Below, in pieces: positions 46,761 through 56,327 of a DNA stretch of 64,000 nucleotides. The first letter of the stretch is position 1; each line of letters opens with the position of its first letter. Location: positions 50,090-114,089 of the forward strand of contig ONHG01000002.1 in the NCBI GenBank assembly GCA_900317585.1, written 5' to 3'. Both the position numbers and the translations under genes were made by a program. Origin of the DNA: an uncultured Lachnospiraceae bacterium. Its GTDB lineage: Bacteria > Bacillota > Clostridia > Lachnospirales > Lachnospiraceae. The notes below the pieces were generated by a model. It worked only from the letters and a program-made list of their open reading frames with translations. It did no database searches and was not told the origin of the DNA.

Positions 46761-47537
46761 ATGTTTGATAATTATGAGTGGTTTAAAAAAGAGGTATATA
46801 AGCTTACACAGATAGATCTTAACTATTATAAAGAAAAGCAGATGCGAAGAAGGATAGACACGCTGGCTCATAAGAATGGTGCTGATTCTTATGAGGCTTA
46901 TGTGAAATTAATTTCTACCGATAAGGTGAAATTTAAGCAGTTTGTCAATTTTATTACAATAAATGTATCAGAGTTTTACAGGAATCCTGACCAGTGGAGA
47001 TTTATGGACCAGAAGGTAATACCTGAAATATTAAAGCGTAATAAAGGTCAGATAAAGATATGGAGTGCGGCATGTTCGACCGGAGATGAGCCGTATTCGT
47101 TAGCAATGGCATTTTCAAAGCATGTACCGCTTTCAAACATTCGTATTCTTGCTACAGATATTGACGACCAGGTTATTTCGAGCGCAAAGACAGGCTTATA
47201 TAGTGCTAAGTCAGTGGAAAATGTACCGTCTGACCTCAAACGAAAGTATTTTACACAGGTGGGGGATTCCTATAAGATTGCAGATGAGATTAAGAGATGC
47301 GTCACATTTAAAGAACACAATCTGCTGAAGGATGTTTATCCAAAGGATTACGATTTGATTCTGTGCAGAAATGTGGTAATTTATTTTACTGATGAGGCAA
47401 AGGATATGATATACAAAAACTTCTATAATTCACTCAAGCCACAGGGTATATTGTTTATCGGAAGCACTGAACAGATAACAACATACCGGGAGCTTGGCTT
47501 TGAGAGACTCAGCAGTTTTTATTTCCAGAAACCCTGA
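46761..47537 (+). CDS. cheR: CheR family protein-glutamate O-methyltransferase
   Basis: 258 residues. N-terminal helical CheR_N domain, then a SAM-binding domain with FITINVSEFYRNPDQWRFM, IWSAACSTGDEPYSLAMAF, ILATDIDDQVISSAK and DLILCRNVVIYFTDEAK. It methylates chemoreceptor glutamates. It stands alone here, away from any che or fla operon, so it may serve a receptor encoded elsewhere. GGAGG precedes the ATG. Convergent with the exonuclease gene only 3 bases after its stop, without a clear terminator. Confidence 0.94.
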   Translation: MFDNYEWFKKEVYKLTQIDLNYYKEKQMRRRIDTLAHKNGADSYEAYVKLISTDKVKFKQFVNFITINVSEFYRNPDQWRFMDQKVIPEILKRNKGQIKIWSAACSTGDEPYSLAMAFSKHVPLSNIRILATDIDDQVISSAKTGLYSAKSVENVPSDLKRKYFTQVGDSYKIADEIKRCVTFKEHNLLKDVYPKDYDLILCRNVVIYFTDEAKDMIYKNFYNSLKPQGILFIGSTEQITTYRELGFERLSSFYFQKP

Positions 47538-47540
47538 GTA

Positions 47541-48638
47541 TTAGAATTTGAACAGGTGGTCTATTATGTGTTTCACATATGATATGACCATCTGTTTTGA
47601 ATTTATAAAATCATCTGTGAGAAGAAAGAAGCTGTATTTATCTTTTATTTCATGTCTGAATTCCGGCTGCATAAAGGTAGTATATTGCATGATAAAACGG
47701 CCATGCTTGCGTACATAGCAGTTTGCCGCTTTACATTTTTCACGATAGGCATTGTCAACATATGTGGCTACACTTTTATGGATTGCCATGTCTTCGTGAG
47801 GAAGATAGTAGTAATTTTTATAATCATTGTAAAAATGGCGCAGCTCTCCTTCAAAAATTTTAATACGTATAGAGCTGCTTTTGGTCCCGAGCATCAGATA
47901 ATTATCGTTGTCATGTATGGAGACTGCTTTTGGCACAGGGTATTTATTTATAAAGCTTATAATAAGCTCATTCATTTTTCTTCCATCATATGCAGTATAA
48001 GGCTTTACAGCAATATCGGCTATGTCAGGGATGTTTTTTAAGACCTGCTTGTAGGAAAGAATTGCAAGCAGCTTTGTTATGCCAAGTACATCCTCATAAT
48101 TATGTATTTGTAGAAGCTTAAGCAGACTGTCGTCTTTTTCGGCGAGATATTCATAATAGATGTTGATAAGCTCACCGCCTGAATATTTATCCTCACGTTC
48201 GATGCCTAAAAAATGCTCGATACTTTTCTGCTTGTAGTTTTCCAGGTTTAAAAGAGGCTTTAATGGTGTTAATTCTTTGAAAATATCGATAAGTTTCACA
48301 GATGAAAAAGGATCGTTTTGTTTATATTTTTTATATTTACTGCGCAAAAAGGGCATGTCAAAGCCGACTCCGTTAAAGGAAATTAGAGTATCACAGCTTT
48401 TGAGTTCGCTGGCGAAGGCTGCGATAATATCTGCTTCGTCATCAGGCACTTCGGCAAAATACTGGTCTATTACAATGCGGTTTTTGATGCGCCTTGCACA
48501 GCCTATCATGTAGACAATTGCCTTCACTGGTGAAAAGCCTGTTGTCTCAATATCAAAGAACATAGTGTTTTCTTTAAATATGCTGTCTGAAAAATTATCG
48601 GTTTTTATGTAAATTTCTTCGTTGTGAAATATTTTCAT
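47541..48638 (-). CDS. YprB-like ribonuclease H-fold (DEDD) exonuclease
   Basis: 365 residues on the minus strand. DEDD-family motifs: MFFDIETTGFSP (D, E), ISFNGVGFDMPFL and QIHNYEDVLGI. This is the YprB_RNaseH-like / PF13482-type exonuclease seen in Firmicutes, with a C-terminal region of about 150 residues of unknown role. Substrate (RNA or DNA ends) unknown. It is divergent from the rnf operon. Confidence 0.85.
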   Translation of the reverse strand: MKIFHNEEIYIKTDNFSDSIFKENTMFFDIETTGFSPVKAIVYMIGCARRIKNRIVIDQYFAEVPDDEADIIAAFASELKSCDTLISFNGVGFDMPFLRSKYKKYKQNDPFSSVKLIDIFKELTPLKPLLNLENYKQKSIEHFLGIEREDKYSGGELINIYYEYLAEKDDSLLKLLQIHNYEDVLGITKLLAILSYKQVLKNIPDIADIAVKPYTAYDGRKMNELIISFINKYPVPKAVSIHDNDNYLMLGTKSSSIRIKIFEGELRHFYNDYKNYYYLPHEDMAIHKSVATYVDNAYREKCKAANCYVRKHGRFIMQYTTFMQPEFRHEIKDKYSFFLLTDDFINSKQMVISYVKHIIDHLFKF

Positions 48639-48714
48639 TTTTCGATTCCTGCCTTGAATATCATTTGTATAAACATTATAACATAAAGTATTAAAAAAAG
48701 TACATAATATACTA

Positions 48715-48742
48715 TTTAACTAAAAATCATAAGTGGTATAAT
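48715..48742 (+). promoter_or_regulatory. promoter of the rnf operon
   Basis: TTTAAC (48715-48720), 16-base spacer, TATAAT (48737-48742), 62 bases before rnfC. Confidence 0.6.
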
Positions 48743-48804
48743 AGGAATAGTAATGTGCAATAGCATTTCCACGTTATTAATCTAAAAGAAAGAGGGGCAC
48801 AAAA

Positions 48805-50136
48805 ATGGGTCATAAAACGTTTATTGGCGGTGTTCATCCATATGATGGCAAAGAGCTGTCTAAGGATTCACCAATTAAAGAAGTTTTGCCCAAGGGCGAC
48901 ATGGTATATCCGGTTTCGCAGCATATCGGCGCACCGGCTAAGCCTGTTGTTGCCGTAGGTGACACTGTGTTGAAGGGACAGATGATAGCAGAGGCCGGTG
49001 GCTTTGTTTCATCACCTATCTATTCATCAGTGTCAGGAAAAGTTAAGGCTATTGAGAAGCGACGTGTGGCGGTCGGCGATATGGTTGACAGTATTGTTAT
49101 CGAAAATGATGGCATGTTTACTGAGACAACATATAAGAGAGTCGAGGATGTCACTGCGCTTTCAAAGGAAGAAATCATCGAGAAGGTCAAGAATGCGGGA
49201 GTTGTCGGCATGGGCGGTGCCGGTTTCCCTACACATGTAAAGCTTTCTCCAAAGGAGCCGGACAAGATTGAGTATATTATCGCAAACTGCGCAGAGTGTG
49301 AGCCTTACCTCACATCTGACTACAGACGTATGCTTGAGAATCCTGAGGAATTAATTGGCGGCATGAAGATCATACTTCAGCTTTTTGACAATGCAAAGGG
49401 TATCCTTGGTATAGAGGATAATAAGCCTGACTGTATCGAAAAGCTAACAGAGCTCACAAAGGATGAGCCACGTATTGAGGTCTGTCCGCTTATGACAAAG
49501 TACCCACAGGGTGGTGAGAGACAACTCATCTATGCTACAACCGGCAGAGCCATAAATTCTAAGATGCTCCCTGCTGATGCAGGCTGTATCGTTGATAATG
49601 TAGAGACAATTATTGCTGTATACAATGCTGTAAAGAATGGACAGCCTGTCTTGAAGCGTATTTCAACAGTTACAGGTGATGCGGTGAAGAATCCTTCCAA
49701 TATATTATACAGCATCGGTACCTCATATCAGGAACTGGTTGATGCTGCAGGTGGCTTTAAGAGCCAGCCGGAGAAGATTATATCAGGCGGTCCTATGATG
49801 GGCTTTGCCATGTTTAGTCTTGATATCCCTACTACAAAGACATCTTCATCAATACTGTGCTTCACACATGATGAGGTGGCTGCATTTGAGCCACAGGCCT
49901 GCATTAACTGCGGTCGTTGCGTGGAGGCATGTCCTGAGCAGCTCATTCCAAGCCGTCTTGCGAAGTTTGGTTTACATGGACAGATGGATGAGTTTGAGAA
50001 GTGGCACGGACTTGAGTGTATTGAGTGTGGAAGCTGTTCATTTGTATGTCCGTCAAGGAGACAGGTGGCTCAGCCTATTAAGACAATGAAGAAGCTTGTT
50101 CTCGCTGAAAAGAGAAAACAGACCAGCAAAAAATAA
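48805..50136 (+). CDS. rnfC: Rnf electron transport complex subunit C
   Basis: 443 residues, peripheral NADH-side subunit of the ferredoxin:NAD+ oxidoreductase. N-terminal GGVHPYDGKELS, NADH/FMN-binding GVVGMGGAGFPTHVKL and IANCAECEPYLTSDYR, SLBB region, and two 4Fe-4S motifs, CINCGRCVEACPEQLIP and CIECGSCSFVCPSRRQV. First gene of rnfCDGEAB. The complex couples reduced ferredoxin oxidation by NAD+ to export of Na+ or H+. GAGGGGC upstream of the ATG. Confidence 0.96.
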   Translation: MGHKTFIGGVHPYDGKELSKDSPIKEVLPKGDMVYPVSQHIGAPAKPVVAVGDTVLKGQMIAEAGGFVSSPIYSSVSGKVKAIEKRRVAVGDMVDSIVIENDGMFTETTYKRVEDVTALSKEEIIEKVKNAGVVGMGGAGFPTHVKLSPKEPDKIEYIIANCAECEPYLTSDYRRMLENPEELIGGMKIILQLFDNAKGILGIEDNKPDCIEKLTELTKDEPRIEVCPLMTKYPQGGERQLIYATTGRAINSKMLPADAGCIVDNVETIIAVYNAVKNGQPVLKRISTVTGDAVKNPSNILYSIGTSYQELVDAAGGFKSQPEKIISGGPMMGFAMFSLDIPTTKTSSSILCFTHDEVAAFEPQACINCGRCVEACPEQLIPSRLAKFGLHGQMDEFEKWHGLECIECGSCSFVCPSRRQVAQPIKTMKKLVLAEKRKQTSKK

Positions 50137-50154
50137 AGAAAGAGGTGGATTAAA

Positions 50155-51117
50155 GTGAGTGATTTATATCATGTTTCATCATCACCACATGTACGTGCCA
50201 AGGATTCCACTGACAGAATAATGCTTTATGTCATTATAGCATTACTTCCTGCAAGTCTCTTTGGTATTTACAATTTTGGATTTAGAGCACTTTTTATCAT
50301 TCTGCTTACCATCGCATCGTGTGTGGCATCAGAATGGGTGTTTGACTACATAGTTAAGAAAAAGAGCACAATTACCGACCTTAGTGCGGTTGTTACAGGA
50401 CTGCTTTTAGCACTAAACCTTCCGGTTTCACTTCCATGGTGGGAGGCTGTACTCGGTGGAGTATTTGCAATCATCATTGTCAAGTGTATGTTCGGAGGAC
50501 TCGGACAGAACTTTATGAACCCGGCACTTGGTGGAAGATGCTTCCTTCTCATCGCATTTGCGGCTGATATGACTAATTTCAATGTCACAAGAAACGGTGT
50601 GGATGTATACTCAGGAGCAACACCACTTGCGCTCATCAAAAATGAGGGGCTTTCAAGTGTCAATGTAAGGGATATGCTTATAGGAAATACTGCAGGAACT
50701 ATTGGTGAGACATCAGTTATAGCTATTTTAATAGGTGCTATCATCATGATTTTACTTGGAGTCATTGATTTAAAGATTCCTGCATCTTACATTATTACAT
50801 TTGCTGTTTTCATGTTCCTTTTCGGAGCACAGCAGTTTGATATCAACTATGTTGTTGCAGAGCTCTGTGGTGGAGGACTGATGCTCGGTGCATTTTTCAT
50901 GGCAACCGATTATGTCACAAGCCCGATTACACCGATGGGCAAGATAATATTCGGTATCTGCTGTGGTATATTGACAGGAGTATTCCGTTGCTTCGGTGCC
51001 AATGCAGAGGGAGTTTCCTTTGCTATCATCTTAAGCAACTGCCTTGTTCCTATTATTGAGAAGGTTTCTATCCCAAGAGCCTTTGGTATGGTAAAGGAGG
51101 CAAAGAAGAATGAATAA
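50155..51117 (+). CDS. rnfD: Rnf electron transport complex subunit D
   Basis: 320 residues, integral membrane with about nine helices. The covalent FMN site is the Thr of YSGATPLALI; other motifs are GGLGQNFMNPALGGRCFLLIAF (read in parts) and ATDYVTSPITPMGK. GTG start at 50155 with AAAGAGGTGG upstream. Overlaps rnfG by 8 bases. Confidence 0.95.
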   Translation: MSDLYHVSSSPHVRAKDSTDRIMLYVIIALLPASLFGIYNFGFRALFIILLTIASCVASEWVFDYIVKKKSTITDLSAVVTGLLLALNLPVSLPWWEAVLGGVFAIIIVKCMFGGLGQNFMNPALGGRCFLLIAFAADMTNFNVTRNGVDVYSGATPLALIKNEGLSSVNVRDMLIGNTAGTIGETSVIAILIGAIIMILLGVIDLKIPASYIITFAVFMFLFGAQQFDINYVVAELCGGGLMLGAFFMATDYVTSPITPMGKIIFGICCGILTGVFRCFGANAEGVSFAIILSNCLVPIIEKVSIPRAFGMVKEAKKNE

Positions 51118-51718
51118 ACGTATTGTACATGACGCTTTGATTTTAACTGCCTTTACTCTGGTGCTTGGTTTTATTCTTGCCCTGGTTCAGGGAATCACGG
51201 CAGAGCCTATCGACAAGGCCAATAAAGCAGCAGCACAGAAAGCATATCAGGCAGTATTTTCGGATGCAAAATCATTTGAGAAATATGATTATGATGCTGA
51301 TGAAGCTGATAAGCTTGTATCTGATGCGGGCTACAAGGATACAATCGATGATATTGAGACTGCCCTTGATTCAAACAAAGAGACATTAGGCTATGTCATC
51401 ACAGTTACAGCCAAGGATGGAAGCCAGGGAAGTATCACATTCTCTGTAGGTATCAAGAATGATGGCACTGTAAACGGTTACTCAATCACAAGCATCAGTG
51501 AGACTCCGGGACTTGGAATGAAGGCCGAGGAGGCTGATTTCTACAAGCAGTTTGAGAACAAGAAAGTAGACAAGTTCGACGTTGTAAAGACCACACCTTC
51601 AAAGGATGATGAGATTGAGGCCATCACAGGCTCAACCATCACATCAAAGGCTATGGCCAACGGCTGCAACGCAGCTATTACTTACTTCCAGAATAAATTA
51701 CAGGGAGGTGCCAACTAA
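51110..51718 (+). CDS. rnfG: Rnf electron transport complex subunit G
   Basis: 202 residues. One N-terminal membrane helix (LILTAFTLVLGFILALVQG) and an extracytoplasmic FMN-binding domain; covalent FMN is expected on the Thr in EAITGSTITSKAM, and ISETPGLGMKAEE is the conserved loop. Flavin attachment needs ApbE, encoded just beyond the operon. Coupled to rnfD by an 8-base overlap and to rnfE by ATG/TAATG overlap. Confidence 0.95.
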   Translation: MNKRIVHDALILTAFTLVLGFILALVQGITAEPIDKANKAAAQKAYQAVFSDAKSFEKYDYDADEADKLVSDAGYKDTIDDIETALDSNKETLGYVITVTAKDGSQGSITFSVGIKNDGTVNGYSITSISETPGLGMKAEEADFYKQFENKKVDKFDVVKTTPSKDDEIEAITGSTITSKAMANGCNAAITYFQNKLQGGAN

Positions 51719-52446
51719 TGAACAAATATGTAGAGCGTTTATATAATGGTATCATTAAGGAAAATCCTACCTTTGTACTTATGCTTGGTATGTGTCCTAC
51801 ACTGGCTGTTACATCCAGTGCGGTAAACGGACTTGGAATGGGACTTTCCACCACGGTGGTACTTATATGTTCAAACCTTTTGATTTCACTTTTCAGAAAA
51901 GTGATTCCTAACGGAGTGCGTATGCCGGCGTATATCGTCATAGTTGCATCTCTTGTTACAGTAGTACAGTTTTTAATGCAGGCTTATCTGCCTGGCCTTT
52001 CAGCAGCACTTGGTGTATACATCCCACTTATCGTGGTTAACTGTATCATCCTTGGACGTGCCGAGAGCTATGCTTCAAAGAATCCGCCTGTAGAGTCTAT
52101 CTTTGATGGAATGGGAATGGGACTTGGATTTACCATGGGTCTTACAATAATCGGACTTATCCGTGAAATCTTAGGTGCAGGAACATTCTTCAATATCAAG
52201 ATTTTCGGTGATTGGTTTACACCAATCACAATCTTTATCATGGCACCGGGAGCCTTCCTCGTACTTGGCTTCCTCGTTGCAGGCATGAATATCATCCGTA
52301 AAAAGATGGAAGCAAAGGGTACACCTCTTGCTGAGCCGGCAGGCTGCCTTTCAGGAGATTGTGCACATTGTGGAGCATCATGTCCATCAGCAAAAGCAGC
52401 ACAGGCCGCTGTTGCGCCTAACACTACAGAAGGAGGGGATAAATAA
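51718..52446 (+). CDS. rnfE: Rnf electron transport complex subunit E, Cys-rich tail
   Basis: 242 residues, six membrane helices; motifs NPTFVLMLGMCPTLAVTSSAVNGLG (in parts) and VVNCIILGRAESYASKN. RnfE and RnfA together hold a Fe-S cluster within the membrane in known structures. After the last helix comes a soluble tail with CLSGDCAHCGASC, four cysteines in 13 residues, then Ala-rich end. Starts on the TAATG of rnfG and ends on the rnfA start. Confidence 0.94.
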   Translation: MNKYVERLYNGIIKENPTFVLMLGMCPTLAVTSSAVNGLGMGLSTTVVLICSNLLISLFRKVIPNGVRMPAYIVIVASLVTVVQFLMQAYLPGLSAALGVYIPLIVVNCIILGRAESYASKNPPVESIFDGMGMGLGFTMGLTIIGLIREILGAGTFFNIKIFGDWFTPITIFIMAPGAFLVLGFLVAGMNIIRKKMEAKGTPLAEPAGCLSGDCAHCGASCPSAKAAQAAVAPNTTEGGDK

Positions 52447-53036
52447 TGGGTACATTAGGTCATTTACTGCTCATTGCAGTAGCATACGCAATAGTTAACA
52501 ATGTAGTACTTAGCCAGTTCCTTGGTATCTGTCCTTTCCTCGGCGTATCAAAGAACACAAAAACTGCTGCAGGAATGGGTGGTGCGGTAATTTTCGTTAT
52601 CACAATCGCCACATTTGTTACACAGCTTATTTACAATTTTATACTGTATCCGCTTAATTTGTCATATTTACAGACTATCGTGTTCATTCTTGTAATTGCA
52701 GCACTTGTTCAGTTTGTAGAGATGTTTTTAAAGAAACAGATGCCTCCTCTTTACAAGGCACTCGGTGTGTATCTGCCTCTTATCACAACAAACTGTGCCG
52801 TACTCGGTGTAGCACTTAACAGTGTAACAAAGGGCTACAATATATTAGAGAGTGTTGTTTACGGCTTTGCCACAGCCTTTGGTTTCTTTATCGCTATTGT
52901 GCTTATGGCTGGTGTACGTGAGAAGATTGAGTATAATGATATTCCAAAGCCTTTCCAGGGAACAGCCATCGTGCTTCTTACAGCATGTCTTATGGCTATC
53001 GCCTTTATGGGATTCTCAGGAATGGTTTCTGTATAG
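52446..53036 (+). CDS. rnfA: Rnf electron transport complex subunit A
   Basis: 196 residues, six membrane helices, paralogue of RnfE. Motifs NNVVLSQFLGICPFLGVSKN and PLITTNCAVLGVALN carry the cysteines of the intramembrane Fe-S centre. Start overlaps the rnfE stop by one base. Confidence 0.95.
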   Translation: MGTLGHLLLIAVAYAIVNNVVLSQFLGICPFLGVSKNTKTAAGMGGAVIFVITIATFVTQLIYNFILYPLNLSYLQTIVFILVIAALVQFVEMFLKKQMPPLYKALGVYLPLITTNCAVLGVALNSVTKGYNILESVVYGFATAFGFFIAIVLMAGVREKIEYNDIPKPFQGTAIVLLTACLMAIAFMGFSGMVSV

Positions 53037-53054
53037 GATTGGAGGAAAAGTGAT

Positions 53055-53846
53055 ATGAATGTTACTGCGATTATTATTGCAGCTTTAGTTGTTGGAGCTG
53101 TCGGTATAATTCTTGGATTTTTCCTCGGTGTTTCAGGAGAAAAATTCAAAGTAGAGGTTGACCCGAGAGAGGAAGCAATACTTGAGGTGCTTCCGGGCAA
53201 CAACTGTGGTGGCTGTGGATATGCCGGATGCTCCGGACTTGCTGCCGCCATCGCAAAGGGAGATGCACCGGTAGGACAGTGTCCTGTTGGTGGAGACCCT
53301 GTTGCGGCAAAGGTCAGCGAGATTATGGGTGTAAAGGTTGAGGCCGGAGTAAAGAAGGTTGCATTTGTTAAGTGCGCCGGCACCTGTGATAAAGCAAATA
53401 CAGACTATGACTACACAGGAGTAGAGGATTGTGTTGCCATGTCATTTGTTCCGGGCGGCGGACCTAAGTCATGTAATTATGGCTGTCTCGGCTATGGAAG
53501 CTGTGTGAAGGCATGTCCTTTTGATTCAATCCATGTGGTTGACGGGGTTGCATGCGTTAATCCGCTTACATGCAAGGCCTGCGGCAAGTGCGTAGAGGCT
53601 TGTCCAAAGCACCTCATCGAGCTTATTCCATATGACACAAAGCACGTTGTAAAGTGCAGCTCAAAGGACAAGGGCAAGGATGTCATGAAGGCATGCTCGG
53701 TTGGATGTATCGGCTGTCACCTGTGTGAGAAGAACTGTCCGTCAGATGCTGTCCATGTAGTAGACAATGTAGCTTATATTGATCAGGAAAAATGTACAGG
53801 CTGCGGAATCTGCGCAGAGAAGTGTCCAAAGAAGATTATTTTGTAA
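53055..53846 (+). CDS. rnfB: Rnf electron transport complex subunit B
   Basis: 263 residues. N-terminal helix (IIIAALVVGAVGIILGFFLG), the Fe-S domain NNCGGCGYAGCSGLA, and then four further ferredoxin-type cysteine sets: GYGSCVKACPFDS, CKACGKCVEACP, CIGCHLCEKNCP and CTGCGICAEKCP. It takes electrons from ferredoxin. Last gene of the operon; ends at a strong terminator shared with apbE. Confidence 0.96.
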   Translation: MNVTAIIIAALVVGAVGIILGFFLGVSGEKFKVEVDPREEAILEVLPGNNCGGCGYAGCSGLAAAIAKGDAPVGQCPVGGDPVAAKVSEIMGVKVEAGVKKVAFVKCAGTCDKANTDYDYTGVEDCVAMSFVPGGGPKSCNYGCLGYGSCVKACPFDSIHVVDGVACVNPLTCKACGKCVEACPKHLIELIPYDTKHVVKCSSKDKGKDVMKACSVGCIGCHLCEKNCPSDAVHVVDNVAYIDQEKCTGCGICAEKCPKKIIL

Positions 53847-53851
53847 TGAAT

Positions 53852-53893
53852 AAAAGCTGTCACATATCATTATGATATGTGGCAGCTTTTTTA
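53852..53893. terminator. bidirectional terminator between rnfB and apbE
   Basis: An 18-base stem (53852-53869 with 53873-53890, one or two mismatched or G-U pairs) with A-run and T-run on either side. Confidence 0.9.
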
Positions 53894-53904
53894 TAAGCTT
53901 GCAG

Positions 53905-54954
53905 CTATTCTTTGCTTACGTTATACTCATCTGATGTCGTGATAATACTATAATCATCTGTCACAAATATTGCCTCAACACCGGAAAGGGAATTGATAAG
54001 CTCCTTTGCTTTATCAATGCCAAGAGCAAAGCATGTGGTGCTTAAGGCATCTCCGTCGCAGGAGGAGTCGCTTATGATGGTGACAGAGTACAGATTGTTT
54101 TTGACGGGATAGCCGGTTGTTGTGTCAAGTATATGGTGATATAGCTTGCCGTCTACTCTGTAGTACCGCTCGTAGATGCCGGAGGTGACGATGGATTTGT
54201 CCTTGATTTTGACAGTGCATATGGGCTCACCGCTCTCGTCAAAAGGCTTCTGGATGCCAACAGTATAATCACTTCCGTCTGATTTTTCCTCGATTGTGAG
54301 GACGTTGCCACCCAGGTTTATGATGCCTGAGGTGATTTTTTTGGACTGTAAATAAGCCTTCATCTTATCGGCGATAAAGCCCTTTGCGATTCCGCCAAGG
54401 TCAAGCTTTGCTTTTGAATCGGTTAGCATCACAGCGTTTCCGTTAATCTGTATATTGCGATAATTTACATGTGACAGCTCGCTTTGTATCTGCGCATCAG
54501 ACGGAACGACTGATGCATCCACCTCATTATCTTTAGAGTCGGTATTTTCAGCTATTTCGGAAAAATTCCACAAATCAGACAGCTTTCCTATAGTGATATC
54601 AAACCTGCCGTCACTTGTGTCACCGTATTCGATGCCTTTTTTGATGAGCTCAAGCGTATCATCGCTTACTGTGACATATTCTTTGCCGGCAGCGTCATTT
54701 ATTTTGCTCACCTCTGAGTAACTAACTGTGTTTGACAGCATATCCTCATATTTCTTTGCCATATCAAAGCAGTCGTCTATGTATTTCTCGTCGGTAGTGC
54801 CATAAAGCGTAATCTGTATTATCGTGTCAAAGTAGAAGCCCTGTTTGGAAACCTTCTGCTGAGCCTCAGGCTTTAATTCACATGCAGACAGACTTCCTGT
54901 TATTGTGGCAAGCGCCAAAAGGACAGGGACAAGGTGTTTTAGTTTATTTTTCAT
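53905..54954 (-). CDS. apbE: FAD:protein FMN transferase (ApbE), lipoprotein
   Basis: 349 residues on the minus strand. Lipobox LSAC after a signal peptide; ApbE motifs: FYFDTIIQITLYGT, SDGRFDITIGKLSDLWNF, LDLGGIAKGFIADKM, GIINLGGNVL and the metal-site segment SDSSCDGDALSTTCFALG. It transfers FMN from FAD to Thr of flavinylation sites, here very likely those in RnfG and RnfD, whose genes converge with it. RBS lies upstream of its start in the minus direction. Confidence 0.94.
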   Translation of the reverse strand: MKNKLKHLVPVLLALATITGSLSACELKPEAQQKVSKQGFYFDTIIQITLYGTTDEKYIDDCFDMAKKYEDMLSNTVSYSEVSKINDAAGKEYVTVSDDTLELIKKGIEYGDTSDGRFDITIGKLSDLWNFSEIAENTDSKDNEVDASVVPSDAQIQSELSHVNYRNIQINGNAVMLTDSKAKLDLGGIAKGFIADKMKAYLQSKKITSGIINLGGNVLTIEEKSDGSDYTVGIQKPFDESGEPICTVKIKDKSIVTSGIYERYYRVDGKLYHHILDTTTGYPVKNNLYSVTIISDSSCDGDALSTTCFALGIDKAKELINSLSGVEAIFVTDDYSIITTSDEYNVSKE

Positions 54955-55118
54955 AGTGCATCCTTTATTAATTTCCTGGTTGTAAATTATTTATAGTTAA
55001 GCTTAAATAGTAAAAGCATAAATATAACTTTGCGTCCGGACTTTATGTAATTTTAAGCCGAAAGCAACAGAAATATAATAACACAGAATAAAAAAATGAG
55101 ACAGTAGTAAAAATGATT

Positions 55119-55147
55119 TTGTATTTTGCATGAATATATGGTAAAGT
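55119..55147 (+). promoter_or_regulatory. probable promoter of the proB-proA operon
   Basis: TTGTAT (55119-55124), 17-base spacer, TAAAGT (55142-55147), about 65 bases before proB. Confidence 0.45.
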
Positions 55148-55210
55148 AGTAAATGTATGCGTAATGTAATTATGTATGCATTTAGACTTACAATAGGAAA
55201 GATGATAGAA

Positions 55211-56071
55211 ATGAGTTTTTTAGACAATTATAAAAGAGTGGTAATAAAGATAGGTTCATCGACGCTGACACATGCAGAGACGGGAAGCCTCAATTTTTCA
55301 AAGATGGAGCGTCTGGTGCGCTCGATATGTGATTACAGAAACAGCGGTATGGATGTGTGCCTCGTAAGCTCCGGCGCTATCGCGGTTGGACGTGATGTGA
55401 TAGGCATAAAGGAGCGCCCGAGCGACATTTCAATAAAGCAGGCATGCGCCGCAGTGGGACAGGGCAGGCTTATGATGACATATCAGAAGCTTTTTTCTGA
55501 GTATAATCAGAATTCCGGACAGGTGCTCATGACAAAGAATACCATAGTCAATCCTGTTTCCAGACGCAATGTTATGAATACATTTGAGGAGCTTTTTGCT
55601 CTCAACGTGGTGCCTATTGTCAATGAAAATGATACGGTAAGCACATACGAGATGCAGTTTGGTGACAATGATACGCTGTCTGCTATTGTTACATCAATCA
55701 CGAAGGCTGATCTGCTCATATTGCTTTCTGATATAGACGGACTGTATTCCGACGATCCTCATGACAATCCGGATGCAAAGCTTATCAGAGAGGTTGATAC
55801 GCTTGACAGGAAAATACTTGGCATGGCAAAGTCATCAACCGGCAGCGATGTCGGAACCGGTGGCATGGCGACAAAGCTTACAGCGGCAAAGATTGCCACA
55901 TATTCCGGTGCCGATATGATTATCGCAAACGGCGGCAATATGGGGATTTTATATGACATTATGAATGACAGATATACAGGAACACTTTTCCACAGGGCAA
56001 AGGATGCAGAGTTTGTGCTTGCGGATTATATACAAAGAGAGATGGCACCTACATCTACAGGCGGCCAGTAA
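55211..56071 (+). CDS. proB: glutamate 5-kinase
   Basis: 286 residues, amino-acid kinase fold, first step of proline synthesis. YKRVVIKIGSSTLTH is the nucleotide loop, then LVSSGAIAVGRDV, FGDNDTLSAIVTSITKADLLILLSDIDGLY (in parts) and GTGGMATKLTAAKIA. The C-terminal PUA domain of E. coli ProB is absent. ATG 55211 matches the family start; in-frame ATG 55202 lies only 3 bases from AGGA and remains possible. proA is three genes downstream. Confidence 0.93.
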   Translation: MSFLDNYKRVVIKIGSSTLTHAETGSLNFSKMERLVRSICDYRNSGMDVCLVSSGAIAVGRDVIGIKERPSDISIKQACAAVGQGRLMMTYQKLFSEYNQNSGQVLMTKNTIVNPVSRRNVMNTFEELFALNVVPIVNENDTVSTYEMQFGDNDTLSAIVTSITKADLLILLSDIDGLYSDDPHDNPDAKLIREVDTLDRKILGMAKSSTGSDVGTGGMATKLTAAKIATYSGADMIIANGGNMGILYDIMNDRYTGTLFHRAKDAEFVLADYIQREMAPTSTGGQ

Positions 56072-56102
56072 TCAGCTATAAATTTGAAATCAGGAGAGTG
56101 CT

Positions 56103-56327
56103 ATGACACAGGAAAAAATACAGCGAATCAATGAGCTCTACAGGAAGTCACAGGCAGAGGGACTTTCTGAGGCAGAGAAAAAGGAGCAGGATCTTTTGCG
56201 CAAGGAGTATATAGCAAACGTGAAGAAGAATTTAAGAAACCAGCTCAACAATATCGATATGGTAAACGATGACGGTTCGGTTGAGAACCTCGGCGAGAAA
56301 TATGGAAACAAAAAAAGAAATTCGTAG
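56103..56327 (+). CDS. DUF896 family protein (YnzC-like)
   Basis: 74 residues. Two-helix DUF896 pattern: KIQRINELYRKSQAEGLSEAEKKEQ and LRKEYIANVKKNLRNQLNNI (read in parts). Small Firmicute cytosolic proteins; Bacillus YneA/SosA-locus paralogue YnzC is of unknown function. CAGGAGAG upstream. Its last 26 bases overlap the cyclo-ligase gene. Confidence 0.9.
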   Translation: MTQEKIQRINELYRKSQAEGLSEAEKKEQDLLRKEYIANVKKNLRNQLNNIDMVNDDGSVENLGEKYGNKKRNS

